Positions 8,340 to 18,809 are shown, numbered from the stretch's first letter. The stretch is 64,000 bases of DNA from Curvibacter sp. AEP1-3 (GCF_002163715.1 NZ_CP015698.1:3981674-4045673); one strand, 5' to 3'. Made by a program: numbers and translations. Notes: generated by a model not told the origin, from the sequence alone.

Positions 8340-9611
8340 ATGCATCCAAAAGCCCTGCTTGAAGCCTGTACCGAACTGGTCCGGCTCACCCTCAAATTCG
8401 ACCACCCTGCAGACGCTATCGTCTCCCGTTTCTTCCGTGACAACCGCGGCTTGGGACCGCGTGAGCGTGCCACATTGGCGGAAACGGTGTACACCGTCCT
8501 CCGCAAAAAACTGCTGTTTGACCACCTTGCTCCTTCCGGCAGCGGCCCCAAAGAGCGCCGTTTGGCCATTCTGGGCTTTTATGGCCCCGGCGATTTCCTG
8601 CGTAGCGCATTGACGGACCAGGAAAAGCGCTGGCTGGACCAGTGCGAAGCCGTCAAGCCTGACGACCTGATGGAGCGCCATCGCCACAACTTGCCGGAGT
8701 GGCTGGTGCAGCCCCTGAAAGATCAGCTGGGGGATGGTTTTTGGCCTCTGGTCGAAAACCTGAATCTGGGCGCTGGCTTGGATTTGCGCGTTAACGCCCT
8801 CAAGGCCAAGCGTGCAGATGTACAAAAAGAACTGCAGCAAGCCGGCATCAAGGCTGTGCCCACGCCGTTTTCCCCCTTGGGGCTGCGCATTGCCGGCAAG
8901 CCGGCCCTGAACAAGAACGAAGCCTTCCTGCGTGGTGACTTTGAAGTGCAGGACGAAGGCTCCCAGCTCTTGGCCATGCTGGTCGACGCCAAGCGAGGTG
9001 AAATGGTGGTGGACTTCTGCGCAGGCGCCGGTGGCAAGACATTGGCGCTGGGCGCCGCCATGCGGAGCACCGGGCGCCTGTACGCCTTCGACACATCCGC
9101 GCATCGCTTGGACGCGCTCAAGCCCCGTATGGCCCGCAGCGGCTTGTCCAACGTACATCCTGCAGCGATTGCCCATGAGCGCGACGACCGCGTGAAGCGC
9201 CTCTCCGGCAAGCTGGATCGCGTGTTGGTAGATGCGCCGTGCACCGGACTGGGAACTTTGCGCCGCAATCCGGACCTCAAATGGCGCCAGACCATGGCGG
9301 GCGTGGAAGAAATGGCGTTGAAGCAAGCTGCCATCTTGCAAAGCGCTGCCCGTATGGTGAAGTCCGGCGGGCGCTTGGTCTACGCGACTTGCAGCGTCTT
9401 GCCACAAGAGAACGAGGCGATTGCGGATGCGTTTTCTGCGGCTAACCCGGAATTTTTACCTCTCTCGGCTGGGGAAGTCCTTTCCAACCTCAAGGTTGAA
9501 AATGCACCAAGCCTGTGCAGCGGGGGCAATAACGGACAGTTGTATCTGCGTTTGTGGCCACATTTGCATCAAACCGACGGATTTTTCGCAGCGGTTTGGC
9601 AAAAGAAGTGA
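8340..9611 (+). CDS. RsmB-type rRNA (cytosine-5) methyltransferase
   Basis: This 423-residue enzyme of the RsmB/NOP family methylates a cytosine of ribosomal RNA using S-adenosylmethionine. An N-terminal helical NusB-like region (1-130) precedes the catalytic domain. That domain shows the SAM motif VVDFCAGAGGKTLALG and two cysteines typical of m5C enzymes: VDAPCTGLGTLRRNPDLKWR (motif IV) and YATCSVLPQENE (motif VI). A classical RsmB modifies C967 of 16S rRNA. The exact base is not certain here, because betaproteobacteria also carry RsmB-like paralogues, so no symbol is given. Confidence 0.85.
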   Translation: MHPKALLEACTELVRLTLKFDHPADAIVSRFFRDNRGLGPRERATLAETVYTVLRKKLLFDHLAPSGSGPKERRLAILGFYGPGDFLRSALTDQEKRWLDQCEAVKPDDLMERHRHNLPEWLVQPLKDQLGDGFWPLVENLNLGAGLDLRVNALKAKRADVQKELQQAGIKAVPTPFSPLGLRIAGKPALNKNEAFLRGDFEVQDEGSQLLAMLVDAKRGEMVVDFCAGAGGKTLALGAAMRSTGRLYAFDTSAHRLDALKPRMARSGLSNVHPAAIAHERDDRVKRLSGKLDRVLVDAPCTGLGTLRRNPDLKWRQTMAGVEEMALKQAAILQSAARMVKSGGRLVYATCSVLPQENEAIADAFSAANPEFLPLSAGEVLSNLKVENAPSLCSGGNNGQLYLRLWPHLHQTDGFFAAVWQKK

Positions 9612-9623
9612 ATCTTTTGACGA

Positions 9624-9643
9624 AAGTTAATGTTTTTTAACTT
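9624..9643. promoter_or_regulatory. Perfect palindrome upstream of the desaturase gene
   Basis: AAGTTAA and TTAACTT are separated by six bases (tgtttt). The AT-only arms and the absence of a GC stem argue against a terminator. The position about 120 bases before the desaturase start fits an operator for a TetR-like regulator of membrane-lipid unsaturation. The regulator is not identified. Confidence 0.45.
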
Positions 9644-9760
9644 CACGTTGATTTATCTGGCTAAAACTGACTGCTGCATCTAAAATAGCGGCTTCACAAG
9701 GGGGTGTGCGTCGTCCCCTTGTCATACATAACCAAACCTCGTTGAGAGATTGAGCGAACT

Positions 9761-10975
9761 ATGTTCTTACCTGACTGGGCTGTGCTGAACGCAGCAATTG
9801 ATTGGCTGGCCCACGGTGCCTGGAATATCGCCTGGTGGCAGATGGTGCTGTTTACCCTGGCATTGACCCACGTGACCATGATCAGCGTGACCGTGTTTTT
9901 GCACCGCCACCAAGCGCACCGCTCGCTGGACCTGCACCCCATTGCCTCTCATTTTTTCCGTTTCTGGCTGTGGCTGACCACCGGTCAGGTCACCAAAGAG
10001 TGGGCTGCCATCCACCGCAAGCACCACGCCAAGTGCGAGCAGGCGGAAGATCCACACAGCCCTCACGTCCACGGCATCAAGACCGTGTTGTTCCAGGGTG
10101 CTGAGCTGTACCGTGCCGAGTCCAAAAACAAGGAAACCATGGCCCGTTTCGGCCACGGTACCCCGGATGACTGGATCGAGCGCAACTTGTACACCCGCTA
10201 CTCTTGGCAGGGCGTGGGCTTGATGATGATCATTGACCTGTTCATGTTCGGCGTTGCAGGCTTGGCCGTCTGGGCGGTGCAAATGGCGTGGACGCCCATC
10301 ACTGCGGCCGGCATCATCAACGGTGCGGCTCACTACTGGGGTTACCGCAACTTCGAAGCACCTGATGCTTCGACCAATATTTCCCCTTGGGGCATCATCA
10401 TTGCCGGCGAAGAGTTGCACAACAACCACCACACCTATCCCACATCCGCCAAGTTGTCGGTGAAGCCTTACGAGTTCGACATCGGCTGGATGTACATCTC
10501 CATCATGAGTGCCTTGGGTCTTGCCAAGGTCAAAAAGACGCCTCCCAAAGCTGCCTACGGCGACGTCCGCCCTGTGGCTGACGAGAAGACTCTGGAAGCG
10601 CTCATTGCAAACCGCTACGAAATCATGGCGACCTACGCCAAGGGCGTTCGCCAGGCTGCTCGTGACGAGCTGGAAGCCATGAAGGCTCGCAGTGCGGATG
10701 CCGCCATGATCCAAGCCGCCAAGCGCTGGATGCACCGCGATGTGGAAAAGGTGCCTGCAGCTGCTGCCCCTCAGTTGGCCCAAGCCCGCGCCGCTTCTCC
10801 AGTGCTCGACAAGATGGTCACCATGCGTGAAGAGCTGCGTCAGATGTGGCTCAACACCAGCGTGTCCCGCGAACAGTTGACCAAGGACCTGCAAGGCTGG
10901 TGCCACCGCGCGGAAGAAAGTGGCATTGCCGCTTTGCGTGACTTTTCCATGAAGCTGCGCGCAGCACGCGTTTAA
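9761..10975 (+). CDS. Membrane fatty-acid (acyl-CoA/acyl-lipid) desaturase
   Basis: This 404-residue integral membrane di-iron desaturase introduces a double bond into acyl chains and so adjusts membrane fluidity. The three histidine boxes are HRHQAH (near residue 45), HRKHHAK (near 85) and EELHNNHH (near 215). Hydrophobic segments flank them. About 150 residues follow the last box and form a charged, helical cytoplasmic tail (from about 275), longer than in the minimal desaturases. The ATG at 9761 follows an AT-rich leader with a palindrome at 9624-9643. An intrinsic terminator follows directly. Confidence 0.9.
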   Translation: MFLPDWAVLNAAIDWLAHGAWNIAWWQMVLFTLALTHVTMISVTVFLHRHQAHRSLDLHPIASHFFRFWLWLTTGQVTKEWAAIHRKHHAKCEQAEDPHSPHVHGIKTVLFQGAELYRAESKNKETMARFGHGTPDDWIERNLYTRYSWQGVGLMMIIDLFMFGVAGLAVWAVQMAWTPITAAGIINGAAHYWGYRNFEAPDASTNISPWGIIIAGEELHNNHHTYPTSAKLSVKPYEFDIGWMYISIMSALGLAKVKKTPPKAAYGDVRPVADEKTLEALIANRYEIMATYAKGVRQAARDELEAMKARSADAAMIQAAKRWMHRDVEKVPAAAAPQLAQARAASPVLDKMVTMREELRQMWLNTSVSREQLTKDLQGWCHRAEESGIAALRDFSMKLRAARV

Positions 10976-10994
10976 GCTTCGCCTCTCGGCATTG

Positions 10995-11018
10995 AAGCCC
11001 GCCTAGGCGGGCTTTTTT
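10995..11018 (+). terminator. Intrinsic terminator of the desaturase gene
   Basis: The stem AAGCCCGCC / GGCGGGCTT has a two-base loop and is followed by T6. It lies 20 bases after the desaturase stop. Confidence 0.9.
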
Positions 11019-11043
11019 GCGCTTGTATTTTTCCCTATTGCGA

Positions 11044-11133
11044 GAGGTGCCGAGTGCGCCGGCTTTGCGTAGGTCAAGGAGGGGAGCCCGCAGGGCGGGA
11101 GGGACGAAGCAAAGCCGGCGCACTCACCACCTC
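11044..11133. repeat. Long inverted repeat between two terminators
   Basis: A perfect 17-base arm pair, GAGTGCGCCGGCTTTGC (11052-11068) and its complement (11109-11125), is extended by GAGGTG / CACCTC on the outside. It encloses about 40 bases of purine-rich DNA that itself contains a CCCGC/GCGGG stem. No gene or T run is associated. It could be a REP/MITE-like element or a structured RNA; nothing in the sequence decides. Confidence 0.6.
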
Positions 11134-11167
11134 GTTCGGAGCGAAAGAGCGCAAAAGCAATGGACGT

Positions 11168-11195
11168 AAAAAAGCCCGCTCAAGGCGGGCTTTTT
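11168..11195 (-). terminator. Terminator of the rpmB-rpmG operon
   Basis: The stem GCCCGC / GCGGGC has a CTCAAG-type loop, with A6 on one side and T5 on the other, so it can work in both directions. It lies 18 bases after the rpmG stop. Confidence 0.85.
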
Positions 11196-11212
11196 ATGAA
11201 GGCAAGCGTGAA

Positions 11213-11383
11213 TTACTTCAGCTTGATTTCCTTGTAGTCGACGTGCTTGCGAGCAACGGGATCAAATTTCTTGATCAACATCTTCTCGGGCATGGTCTTC
11301 TTGTTCTTGTCGGTCGTGTAGAAGTGACCGGTGCCAGCTGTGGATTCCAGCTTGATTTTTTCGCGTCCGCCTTTGGTTGCCAT
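11213..11383 (-). CDS. rpmG: 50S ribosomal protein L33
   Basis: This 56-residue basic ribosomal protein ([20 protein letters not shown] at the start, [10 protein letters not shown] at the end) is of the form without the four zinc-binding cysteines. It follows rpmB by 13 bases, the standard bacterial arrangement. Confidence 0.97.
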   Translation of the reverse strand: MATKGGREKIKLESTAGTGHFYTTDKNKKTMPEKMLIKKFDPVARKHVDYKEIKLK

Positions 11384-11396
11384 GGTGCTTTACTCC

Positions 11397-11630
11397 TTAA
11401 GCTTGACCACGTGCGCGCAGATCGGCGAGCACAGAATCGATACCGTTTTTGTCGATCAGACGCAGGCCGGCGTTAGAAATACGCAGGCGAACCCAGCGGT
11501 TTTCAGACTCCACCCAGAAACGGCGGTATTGCAGGTTCGGCAGGAACCGGCGCTTGGTTTTGTTGTTGGCGTGGGAAACATTGTTTCCGACCATGGGGCC
11601 TTTGCCCGTTACTTCACATACGCGTGCCAT
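11397..11630 (-). CDS. rpmB: 50S ribosomal protein L28
   Basis: This is a 77-residue L28, with the diagnostic [20 protein letters not shown] start and [16 protein letters not shown] end. The frame stays open upstream but nothing there is conserved, so the start is placed at ATG 11630. It is the first gene of the rpmB-rpmG pair. The 193 bases between trxB and rpmB carry only small hairpins (for example 11709-11726) and the rpmB promoter region. Confidence 0.97.
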   Translation of the reverse strand: MARVCEVTGKGPMVGNNVSHANNKTKRRFLPNLQYRRFWVESENRWVRLRISNAGLRLIDKNGIDSVLADLRARGQA

Positions 11631-11823
11631 GTGGACACTCCGATTGATACGGCCGGTACAAAAGTGCGCCGGCCTCACCTCGCCAAGAGAAAGGGTGGCG
11701 GTAACCCCCCGCTGAAAACTCAGCGGAACTTGCCAAACCCCTCGATGAAAGGGCGGCCCCTCACGGGGCGAATTCAGCAAAGCCTCAAATTATAGCGGGT
11801 CCTGCAGGACCGCGCCAATTTCC

Positions 11824-12873
<1,050 letters not shown>

Positions 12874-12932
12874 CTAGCAGCCGGACCCTTGATTGTAAGA
12901 AGCAGCACATTAGCAAGCAGGAACCCCAATCA

Positions 12933-13607
12933 ATGGCAATGTTGAGCAACCAGGATTTGATTCGACGGGTGCCCCTTTTCGCCAATTTGACTCAGGAGCA
13001 GATTGACGATCTGGCGGCAAATGTCACCAAACGCAAAATCAAAAAAGGGGAGGACGTCGTCCGGCAAGGGCATAACTCCAACGCGCTGTTTCTGATACTG
13101 TCCGGCCGGTCGCATGTGGTGATGACCGACAGCAAGGGCAAAGAAGTCATTCTGGCTACGCTGAAGGCAGGTGACTATATCGGTGAGATGAGCCTGATTG
13201 ATAACGAAGCCCATTCGGCCACGGTTCAGGCCGAAACCCAGATGGATGTGCTGGTGCTGGGGCGAGATGATTTCACCCGCTGTGTCAGCAACAATGCGGC
13301 CATTGCCGGTGCTGTGATGCGCGGGTTGGTGCAACGCCTGCGCACGGCGGACCAGAAGATTGTGTCGCTTGCGTTGATGGGTGTTTATGGACGCGTGGCC
13401 AACGTGTTGTTGGACATGGCGGAGCCCATTGACAAAGGTGAAATGCTGATCCGTGAAAAAGTGTCCCGTTCGGACTTGTCCAAGATGGTCGGCGCCTCAC
13501 GTGAAATGGTGAGTCGTGTGATGAAGGACTTCGAAGACCAGGGCTTCATCAAAACCAACAAAGATGGCGGTATACGGGTGTGGGAGCGACGCTCCAAGCC
13601 ACGTTGA
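12933..13607 (+). CDS. Crp/Fnr-family transcription regulator
   Basis: This 224-residue regulator has an N-terminal cyclic-nucleotide-binding fold (about 15-135, with GEMSLIDNEAHSATVQAE in place of the cAMP phosphate pocket). Its C-terminal winged helix carries the recognition motif VSRSDLSKMVGASREMVSRV. No cysteine cluster for an Fe-S centre is present, so it is not Fnr itself. The 155-base spacer shared with trxB holds ACCGA/TCGGT (12807-12828) and TCCATATGGA (12839-12848) palindromes that might be its own or another operator. ftsK follows after 38 bases. Confidence 0.85.
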   Translation: MAMLSNQDLIRRVPLFANLTQEQIDDLAANVTKRKIKKGEDVVRQGHNSNALFLILSGRSHVVMTDSKGKEVILATLKAGDYIGEMSLIDNEAHSATVQAETQMDVLVLGRDDFTRCVSNNAAIAGAVMRGLVQRLRTADQKIVSLALMGVYGRVANVLLDMAEPIDKGEMLIREKVSRSDLSKMVGASREMVSRVMKDFEDQGFIKTNKDGGIRVWERRSKPR

Positions 13608-13645
13608 TTCCGCTTGCGCAACGCTAAGCCGTTGCGCACCATGAC

Positions 13646-15982
13646 ATGACCTATTCACTCCACACTCTTCATTCACCGACCCGCAAGAAGGCGCCAGAAC
13701 CTTCCGCCCCGGGCCTGAGCCGATTTGCGAACGAAATTGCTTTGGTGGTCGGCTTTGTTTTGCTGGCCTTGTGGCTGATCGCACTGTTGAGCCACTCCGT
13801 GCAGGATGCCGCTTGGTCGACATCCGGCTCCGGTGCGCCCACGCATAACCATGTGGGTCGTTTGGGTGCGCTGTGGTCGGATTTGAGCTATTTCCTGTTC
13901 GGATTTTCGGTGTGGTGGTGTGTGGCTGCTGCAGGTCGTGTCTGGTTGTCTTTGTTGGCAGACCGGCTTCGCGGAGACGAAGACGTGGAGGCTGCTTCTG
14001 TGGTCAATCATCGTCAGCGGCGCTGGATGTTCTGGGGTGGCTTGTTTTTGCTCATGTATGCCAGTACCTCCTTGGAGTGGGCGCGCCTCTATCGCCTGGA
14101 ACTGATGCTGCCCGGAGCCAGCGGTGGAGCCATGGGGCAATTGTTGGGCCCGTGGAGCGTGCGTTGGATGGGTTTCGCCGGCTCCGGCTTGATTGCCATT
14201 GTTTTGGGCTTGGTCGGTGTATCTTGGGTGTTCAATTTCTCGTGGCCGCGTGTGGCTGAACGCATCGGCAGCTTTTTGTATTCTTTGGTCGAATCCCGGC
14301 GTGAGAAAAAAGAAGAAGCACAGGACCGCGAGCTCGGGCAGCTGGCGGTTCGGGAACGGGAAGAGGTTTTCCTCGAAGAGCGTGGTGAAGAACTGATCGT
14401 TCACCCGCCACCGGCGCCGGTGGTGATTGAGCCCGTTTTGGTAGAGCTGCCGCCCAGCGTGCGGGTCGCCAAAGAGCGGCAGAAACCCCTGTTCAGCGAA
14501 ATGCCGGACAGCAAGTTGCCGCAAGTGGCTCTGCTGGATGATCCGCAAGTACGGCAGGAAACGGTGTCCCCCGAAACGCTGGAAATGACCAGCCGCATGA
14601 TCGAGAAAAAGCTCAAGGACTTCGGCGTGGAAGTGCGTGTGGTGCTGGCCCAACCCGGCCCGGTTATTACCCGTTACGAGATCGAACCCGCCACGGGCGT
14701 GAAGGGCTCTCAGATTGTGGGCCTGGCCAAAGACTTGGCGCGGAGCCTGAGCCTAGTGTCCATCCGTGTGGTGGAGACCATCCCCGGCAAGAACTACATG
14801 GCGCTGGAGTTGCCAAACGCCAAGCGGCAGAGCATTCGTCTCTCTGAAATTCTGGGATCGCAGGTCTACAACGAAGCCAAATCTATGCTCACCATGGGTC
14901 TGGGCAAAGACATCATCGGTAACCCCATCGTGGCCGATCTGGCCAAGATGCCGCACGTGCTGGTGGCGGGTACTACCGGCTCCGGCAAGTCGGTGGGTAT
15001 CAACGCCATGATTCTGTCCTTGTTGTACAAGGCGGAGGCGCGTGATGTGCGCCTGCTGATGATCGACCCCAAGATGCTGGAAATGTCCGTGTACGAAGGC
15101 ATTCCGCACTTGTTGGCACCCGTGGTCACTGACATGAAGCAGGCGGCGCATGGCCTCAATTGGTGCGTGGCTGAGATGGAAAAACGCTACAAGCTCATGA
15201 GCAAAATGGGCGTGCGTAACCTGGCCGGCTTCAATACCAAGATCGACGAGGCCAAAGCCAAAGGCGAGTTCATTTACAACCCCTTCAGTCTTACCCCTGA
15301 AAGCCCAGAGCCCCTGCAGCGCCTGCCGCACATCGTGGTCATCATCGATGAGCTTGCGGACTTGATGATGGTGGTGGGCAAGAAGATTGAAGAGCTGATC
15401 GCGCGGCTGGCCCAGAAGGCGCGTGCGGCGGGTATCCACTTGATCCTCGCCACCCAGCGTCCCAGCGTAGACGTGATTACGGGTCTCATCAAGGCCAACA
15501 TTCCGACCCGCATTGCCTTCTCGGTGGGGTCCAAGATCGACAGCCGCACGATTCTCGACCAAATGGGGGCTGAAGCCTTGCTGGGTATGGGGGACATGCT
15601 GTACATGGCCAGCGGCACTGGTTTCCCGGTCCGTGTGCACGGCGCGTTTGTGAGCGACGACGAGGTGCACCGCGTGGTGAGCTATCTCAAAAGCCAGGGT
15701 GAGCCGGATTACATCGAGGGCGTGCTGGAAGGTGGCACCGTCGAAGGTGAAGACGGTCCCGGCGGTGAAGAGGGCGGCGGCGAAAAAGACCCTATGTACG
15801 ACCAGGCGGTTGAGGTGGTGCTCAAGAACCGCAAGGCCAGCATCTCATTGGTGCAGCGCCACCTGAAGATCGGCTACAACCGCGCCGCCCGTTTGGTTGA
15901 GGACATGGAGAAGGCCGGGCTGGTCAGTGCCATGAGCGGCAGTGGGCAGCGAGATATTCTGGTTCCGAGCCGCAACGAATAA
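13646..15982 (+). CDS. ftsK: DNA translocase FtsK
   Basis: FtsK sits at the division septum, pumps DNA and helps resolve chromosome dimers. The 778-residue protein has four N-terminal membrane segments (about 28-215) and a short charged linker. A RecA-type motor follows, with Walker A GTTGSGKS at 442-449, Walker [15 protein letters not shown] and the C-terminal gamma winged helix that reads KOPS sites ([21 protein letters not shown]). The linker is much shorter than in E. coli, as in SpoIIIE-like FtsK. A 9-bp hairpin (13615-13638) ends 7 bases before the start codon. Confidence 0.95.
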   Translation: MTYSLHTLHSPTRKKAPEPSAPGLSRFANEIALVVGFVLLALWLIALLSHSVQDAAWSTSGSGAPTHNHVGRLGALWSDLSYFLFGFSVWWCVAAAGRVWLSLLADRLRGDEDVEAASVVNHRQRRWMFWGGLFLLMYASTSLEWARLYRLELMLPGASGGAMGQLLGPWSVRWMGFAGSGLIAIVLGLVGVSWVFNFSWPRVAERIGSFLYSLVESRREKKEEAQDRELGQLAVREREEVFLEERGEELIVHPPPAPVVIEPVLVELPPSVRVAKERQKPLFSEMPDSKLPQVALLDDPQVRQETVSPETLEMTSRMIEKKLKDFGVEVRVVLAQPGPVITRYEIEPATGVKGSQIVGLAKDLARSLSLVSIRVVETIPGKNYMALELPNAKRQSIRLSEILGSQVYNEAKSMLTMGLGKDIIGNPIVADLAKMPHVLVAGTTGSGKSVGINAMILSLLYKAEARDVRLLMIDPKMLEMSVYEGIPHLLAPVVTDMKQAAHGLNWCVAEMEKRYKLMSKMGVRNLAGFNTKIDEAKAKGEFIYNPFSLTPESPEPLQRLPHIVVIIDELADLMMVVGKKIEELIARLAQKARAAGIHLILATQRPSVDVITGLIKANIPTRIAFSVGSKIDSRTILDQMGAEALLGMGDMLYMASGTGFPVRVHGAFVSDDEVHRVVSYLKSQGEPDYIEGVLEGGTVEGEDGPGGEEGGGEKDPMYDQAVEVVLKNRKASISLVQRHLKIGYNRAARLVEDMEKAGLVSAMSGSGQRDILVPSRNE

Positions 15983-15989
15983 GGTTTGC

Positions 15990-16619
15990 ATGAAGCGATT
16001 TGCTACTTTTTTTATAGCTACTTGCGCACTATCTGCGGGCGCTACCGGTTTGAATGACTTGGAATCCTTTATCAAGGGCGTCAAGTCGGGGAAAGCGGAG
16101 TTCAGCCAAGTCGTCACAGCGCCTGCCAAGGAAGGGCAGGTCGCCCGAAGCAAAGTCTCCAGCGGCACCTTCGAGTTTTTGCGCCCCGGGCGTTTCAAGT
16201 TCACCTACAAGAAGCCTTTTGAGCAAACCATCGTCGCAGATGGGCAGACGCTGTGGCTCTATGACGTGGATCTGAACCAGGTCACTGCACGCAAACAAGC
16301 CCAAGCCCTAGGCTCCACGCCAGCAGCACTGATTGCATCGTCGGCAGACATCAAGGCTCTGCAGGCGGATTTCAATCTCGCTGATTCCCCAGACAAAGAT
16401 GGTCTGCAATGGGTGCAGGGCGCACCCAAGGCCAAAGACAGCCAGTTGCAAAGTGTGCGGGTCGGATTCCGGCAAGGAAAGCTCGAAATACTTGAAATAG
16501 TTGACACTTTTGGCCAGAAATCAGTGCTGACGTTCAACGGATTCCAGAGCAACCCCGTTACGGACCCTGAACTATTCCAGTTCAAGCCGCCCGCTGGGGC
16601 GGATGTTGTCCGTCAATAG
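15990..16619 (+). CDS. lolA: Outer-membrane lipoprotein carrier protein LolA
   Basis: This 209-residue periplasmic protein carries lipoproteins from the LolCDE complex to LolB at the outer membrane. Family signatures include the GTFEFLRPGRFKFTYKKPFEQ region and a C-terminal NPVTDPELFQFKPPAGADVV. The signal peptide MKRFATFFIATCALSAGA is unusual: its hydrophobic core and cleavage region (residues 5-18) are encoded by dispersed repeat copy 3. The gene starts 7 bases after the ftsK stop, giving the common ftsK-lolA pair. Confidence 0.95.
   Translation: MKRFATFFIATCALSAGATGLNDLESFIKGVKSGKAEFSQVVTAPAKEGQVARSKVSSGTFEFLRPGRFKFTYKKPFEQTIVADGQTLWLYDVDLNQVTARKQAQALGSTPAALIASSADIKALQADFNLADSPDKDGLQWVQGAPKAKDSQLQSVRVGFRQGKLEILEIVDTFGQKSVLTFNGFQSNPVTDPELFQFKPPAGADVVRQ
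16002..16047 (+). repeat. Dispersed repeat copy 3, encoding the LolA signal peptide core
   Basis: It follows the family pattern GCTACTTTTTTTATAGCTAC, then GCGCACTATC, then GGGCGCTACCGG. The whole copy is inside the lolA coding region, in frame, coding for ATFFIATCALSAGAT. Confidence 0.85.
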
Positions 16620-16679
16620 ACGGTGTATCGGGGCCAGCCAGAAAATGTTGGCTTGGCCTCTATCTGAGGGAGATTGCGT

Positions 16680-17489
16680 ATGAATACAGAAGTCATCTGG
16701 AATTTTTTGACGACCCAAGGGGCTGATTTCGGCCTGAAATTGTTGGGTGCTTTGGCTGCCTGGATCATCGGCCGCTGGCTGATCAGTATGGCTCTGCGGC
16801 TGCTCGGGGCGGGGTTGCAGCGTGGCGGCAAGGTGGACCTGACCCTGTCCAACTACCTGACCTCCATCATCTCGGTGTTGCTCAACATTGTGTTGATCCT
16901 CGCCATTCTGGATATCTTCGGCGTCAAGACCACGTCGTTCGCCGCTTTGCTGGCGGGTGCAGGTCTGGCCATCGGCACCGCCTGGGGCGGTTTGCTCACC
17001 CACTTTGCAGCAGGTGTGTTCATGCAGGTGCTGCGCCCCTACAAGGTGGGCGATTTTGTGACCGCAGGCGGTATCACCGGTACGGTGAAAGAGCTGGGCC
17101 TTTTCGGCACCACGCTGATCACGCCGGACAACGTGGTCACCATTGTGGGCAATAACACCGTGTTTTCTGGCTCTATCCAGAACTTCAGCGCCTTGCCCCA
17201 TCGCCGTGTGGACTGCGTGGCCAAGGTCGCGCATAGCGTAGACGTCCAGGATGCGATCGCTCGCTTGCGTGTGGCCGTCACTGCGATTCCGAACGTGGCT
17301 ACTTCGCCTGCGCCGGACATTGAGATTCTTCAGTTCACACCCGAAGGGCCATTGCTGTGCGTGCGCCCCTACACCCACACCGACCACTATTGGCAGGTGT
17401 ATTTCGACACCCATAAAGCGGTGGTGCAGACCTTCGGTGCAGCCGGCTACCCCGTGCCTGAAACGCCGGTGGCACATCGCAATCTGTAA
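16680..17489 (+). CDS. Small mechanosensitive channel, MscS family
   Basis: This 269-residue inner-membrane channel opens on osmotic down-shock. It has three membrane helices in the first 100 residues; the pore helix is rich in Gly and Ala (AALLAGAGLAIGTAWGGLL). The beta domain (GTVKELGLFGTTLITPDNVV) and the alpha-beta C-terminal domain follow. The ATG at 16680 has a GGGAG ribosome-binding site; a TTG two codons earlier is a less likely start. The gene lies 60 bases after lolA. Confidence 0.92.
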   Translation: MNTEVIWNFLTTQGADFGLKLLGALAAWIIGRWLISMALRLLGAGLQRGGKVDLTLSNYLTSIISVLLNIVLILAILDIFGVKTTSFAALLAGAGLAIGTAWGGLLTHFAAGVFMQVLRPYKVGDFVTAGGITGTVKELGLFGTTLITPDNVVTIVGNNTVFSGSIQNFSALPHRRVDCVAKVAHSVDVQDAIARLRVAVTAIPNVATSPAPDIEILQFTPEGPLLCVRPYTHTDHYWQVYFDTHKAVVQTFGAAGYPVPETPVAHRNL

Positions 17490-17513
17490 CGCCTGAAGGC
17501 CTGACGCATCCCT

Positions 17514-18809
17514 GTGGCAACTTCCCCATCCAAACACCAGCCACTGGCCGAACTGCTGCGCCCCAAAACGCTGGGTGAAGTCATCGGCCAGCAGCATCTG
17601 CTGGGGGAGGGCATGGCCTTGCGTCTGGCTTTCGAGTCGGGCCAACCGCACAGCTGTATCCTGTGGGGGCCGCCCGGCGTGGGCAAGACTACGATCGCGC
17701 GCTTGATGGCCGACGCCTTTGACGCCCAATTCATCACCATCAGTGCGGTGTTGGGCGGAATCAAGGAAATCCGCGAGGCGGTGGATCAGGCCCTGAATGC
17801 GCGTGATGGCCTCGAGCAGCGTCGCACCATCGTCTTCGTGGACGAGGTGCACCGGTTCAACAAGAGCCAGCAGGACGCGTTTCTGCCGCATGTGGAGAGT
17901 GGCTTATTTACCTTCATCGGTGCGACCACCGAGAACCCGTCGTTTGAAGTGAATTCTGCTTTGCTGTCGCGTGCAGCGGTGTACGTGTTGCAGCCTCTGG
18001 ATGCTGAGAGTTTGAAGCAAATTGTGCTGAAAGCGCAGACGGAATATGCGCTACCAGCTATTGAAAGCATAGCAATTGATCGATTGATTGCGTATGCAGA
18101 TGGTGATGCACGCCGTCTTCTCAACACACTGGAAACGCTCGCCATTGCTGCCCGCCAGGAGCAAGTACCAGAGATTACGGATGCATGGCTGCTCAAGGTG
18201 CTGGGCGAACGCATGCGGCGCTATGACAAGGGCGGGGAGCAGTTCTATGACACGATTTCCGCCCTGCATAAAAGCGTGCGGGGTTCCGACCCGAACGCGT
18301 CACTCTATTGGTTCACCCGTATGTTGGATGGAGGGGCAGATCCGCGCTACATGGCCCGCCGCTTCATTCGAATGGCTGCTGAAGACATAGGATTGGCGGA
18401 TCCCCGTGCCCTGCGTTTGGCATTGGATGCGGCGGATGTATACGAGCGCTTGGGCAGCCCGGAAGGTGAATTGGCCTTGGCCGAATGCGTGGTCTATCTG
18501 GCTGTAGCGCCCAAGAGCAACGCGGTTTACAAGGCCTTCAATGAGGCCAAAGCGTTCGTGAAAAAAGACGGTACACGCCCAGTGCCCATGCACCTGCGCA
18601 ACGCGCCGACCAAGCTCATGAAGGAGCTGGACTACGGCAAGGGCTATCGCTATGCCCATGACGAGGAGGGCGGCTTTGCAGCGGGTGAACGCTATCTGCC
18701 GGATGGCATGCCAGACACCGACTTTTACCGCCCCGTGGAACGGGGGCTGGAAATCCGTATTGCTGAGAAGCTACGGGATTTGAAAGATCGCAATCAGAAG
18801 AAAAACTAA
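17514..18809 (+). CDS. rarA: Replication-associated recombination protein RarA (MgsA)
   Basis: This 431-residue AAA+ ATPase acts at stalled replication forks. It has Walker A GPPGVGKTT (near 48), Walker B IVFVDEVHRFN, sensor 1 FIGATTENPSFEVN and the C-terminal tetramerisation region (APKSNAVYKAFNEAKAFV). The start is a GTG. A stretch of the region just before GDARRLLNTLE (VLKAQTEYALPAIESIAID) is encoded by a complete dispersed repeat copy in reverse orientation, in frame and at a place where other RarA proteins vary. ftsK-lolA-rarA is a common gene order; mscS is inserted here. Confidence 0.95.
   Translation: MATSPSKHQPLAELLRPKTLGEVIGQQHLLGEGMALRLAFESGQPHSCILWGPPGVGKTTIARLMADAFDAQFITISAVLGGIKEIREAVDQALNARDGLEQRRTIVFVDEVHRFNKSQQDAFLPHVESGLFTFIGATTENPSFEVNSALLSRAAVYVLQPLDAESLKQIVLKAQTEYALPAIESIAIDRLIAYADGDARRLLNTLETLAIAARQEQVPEITDAWLLKVLGERMRRYDKGGEQFYDTISALHKSVRGSDPNASLYWFTRMLDGGADPRYMARRFIRMAAEDIGLADPRALRLALDAADVYERLGSPEGELALAECVVYLAVAPKSNAVYKAFNEAKAFVKKDGTRPVPMHLRNAPTKLMKELDYGKGYRYAHDEEGGFAAGERYLPDGMPDTDFYRPVERGLEIRIAEKLRDLKDRNQKKN
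18026..18073 (-). repeat. Dispersed repeat copy 4, inside rarA
   Basis: On the minus strand it reads GCTATGCTTTCAATAGCTGG, then GCGCATATTCC, then CTGCGCTTTCAGC, which is a complete copy. It lies wholly in the rarA reading frame without disrupting it. Confidence 0.8.
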
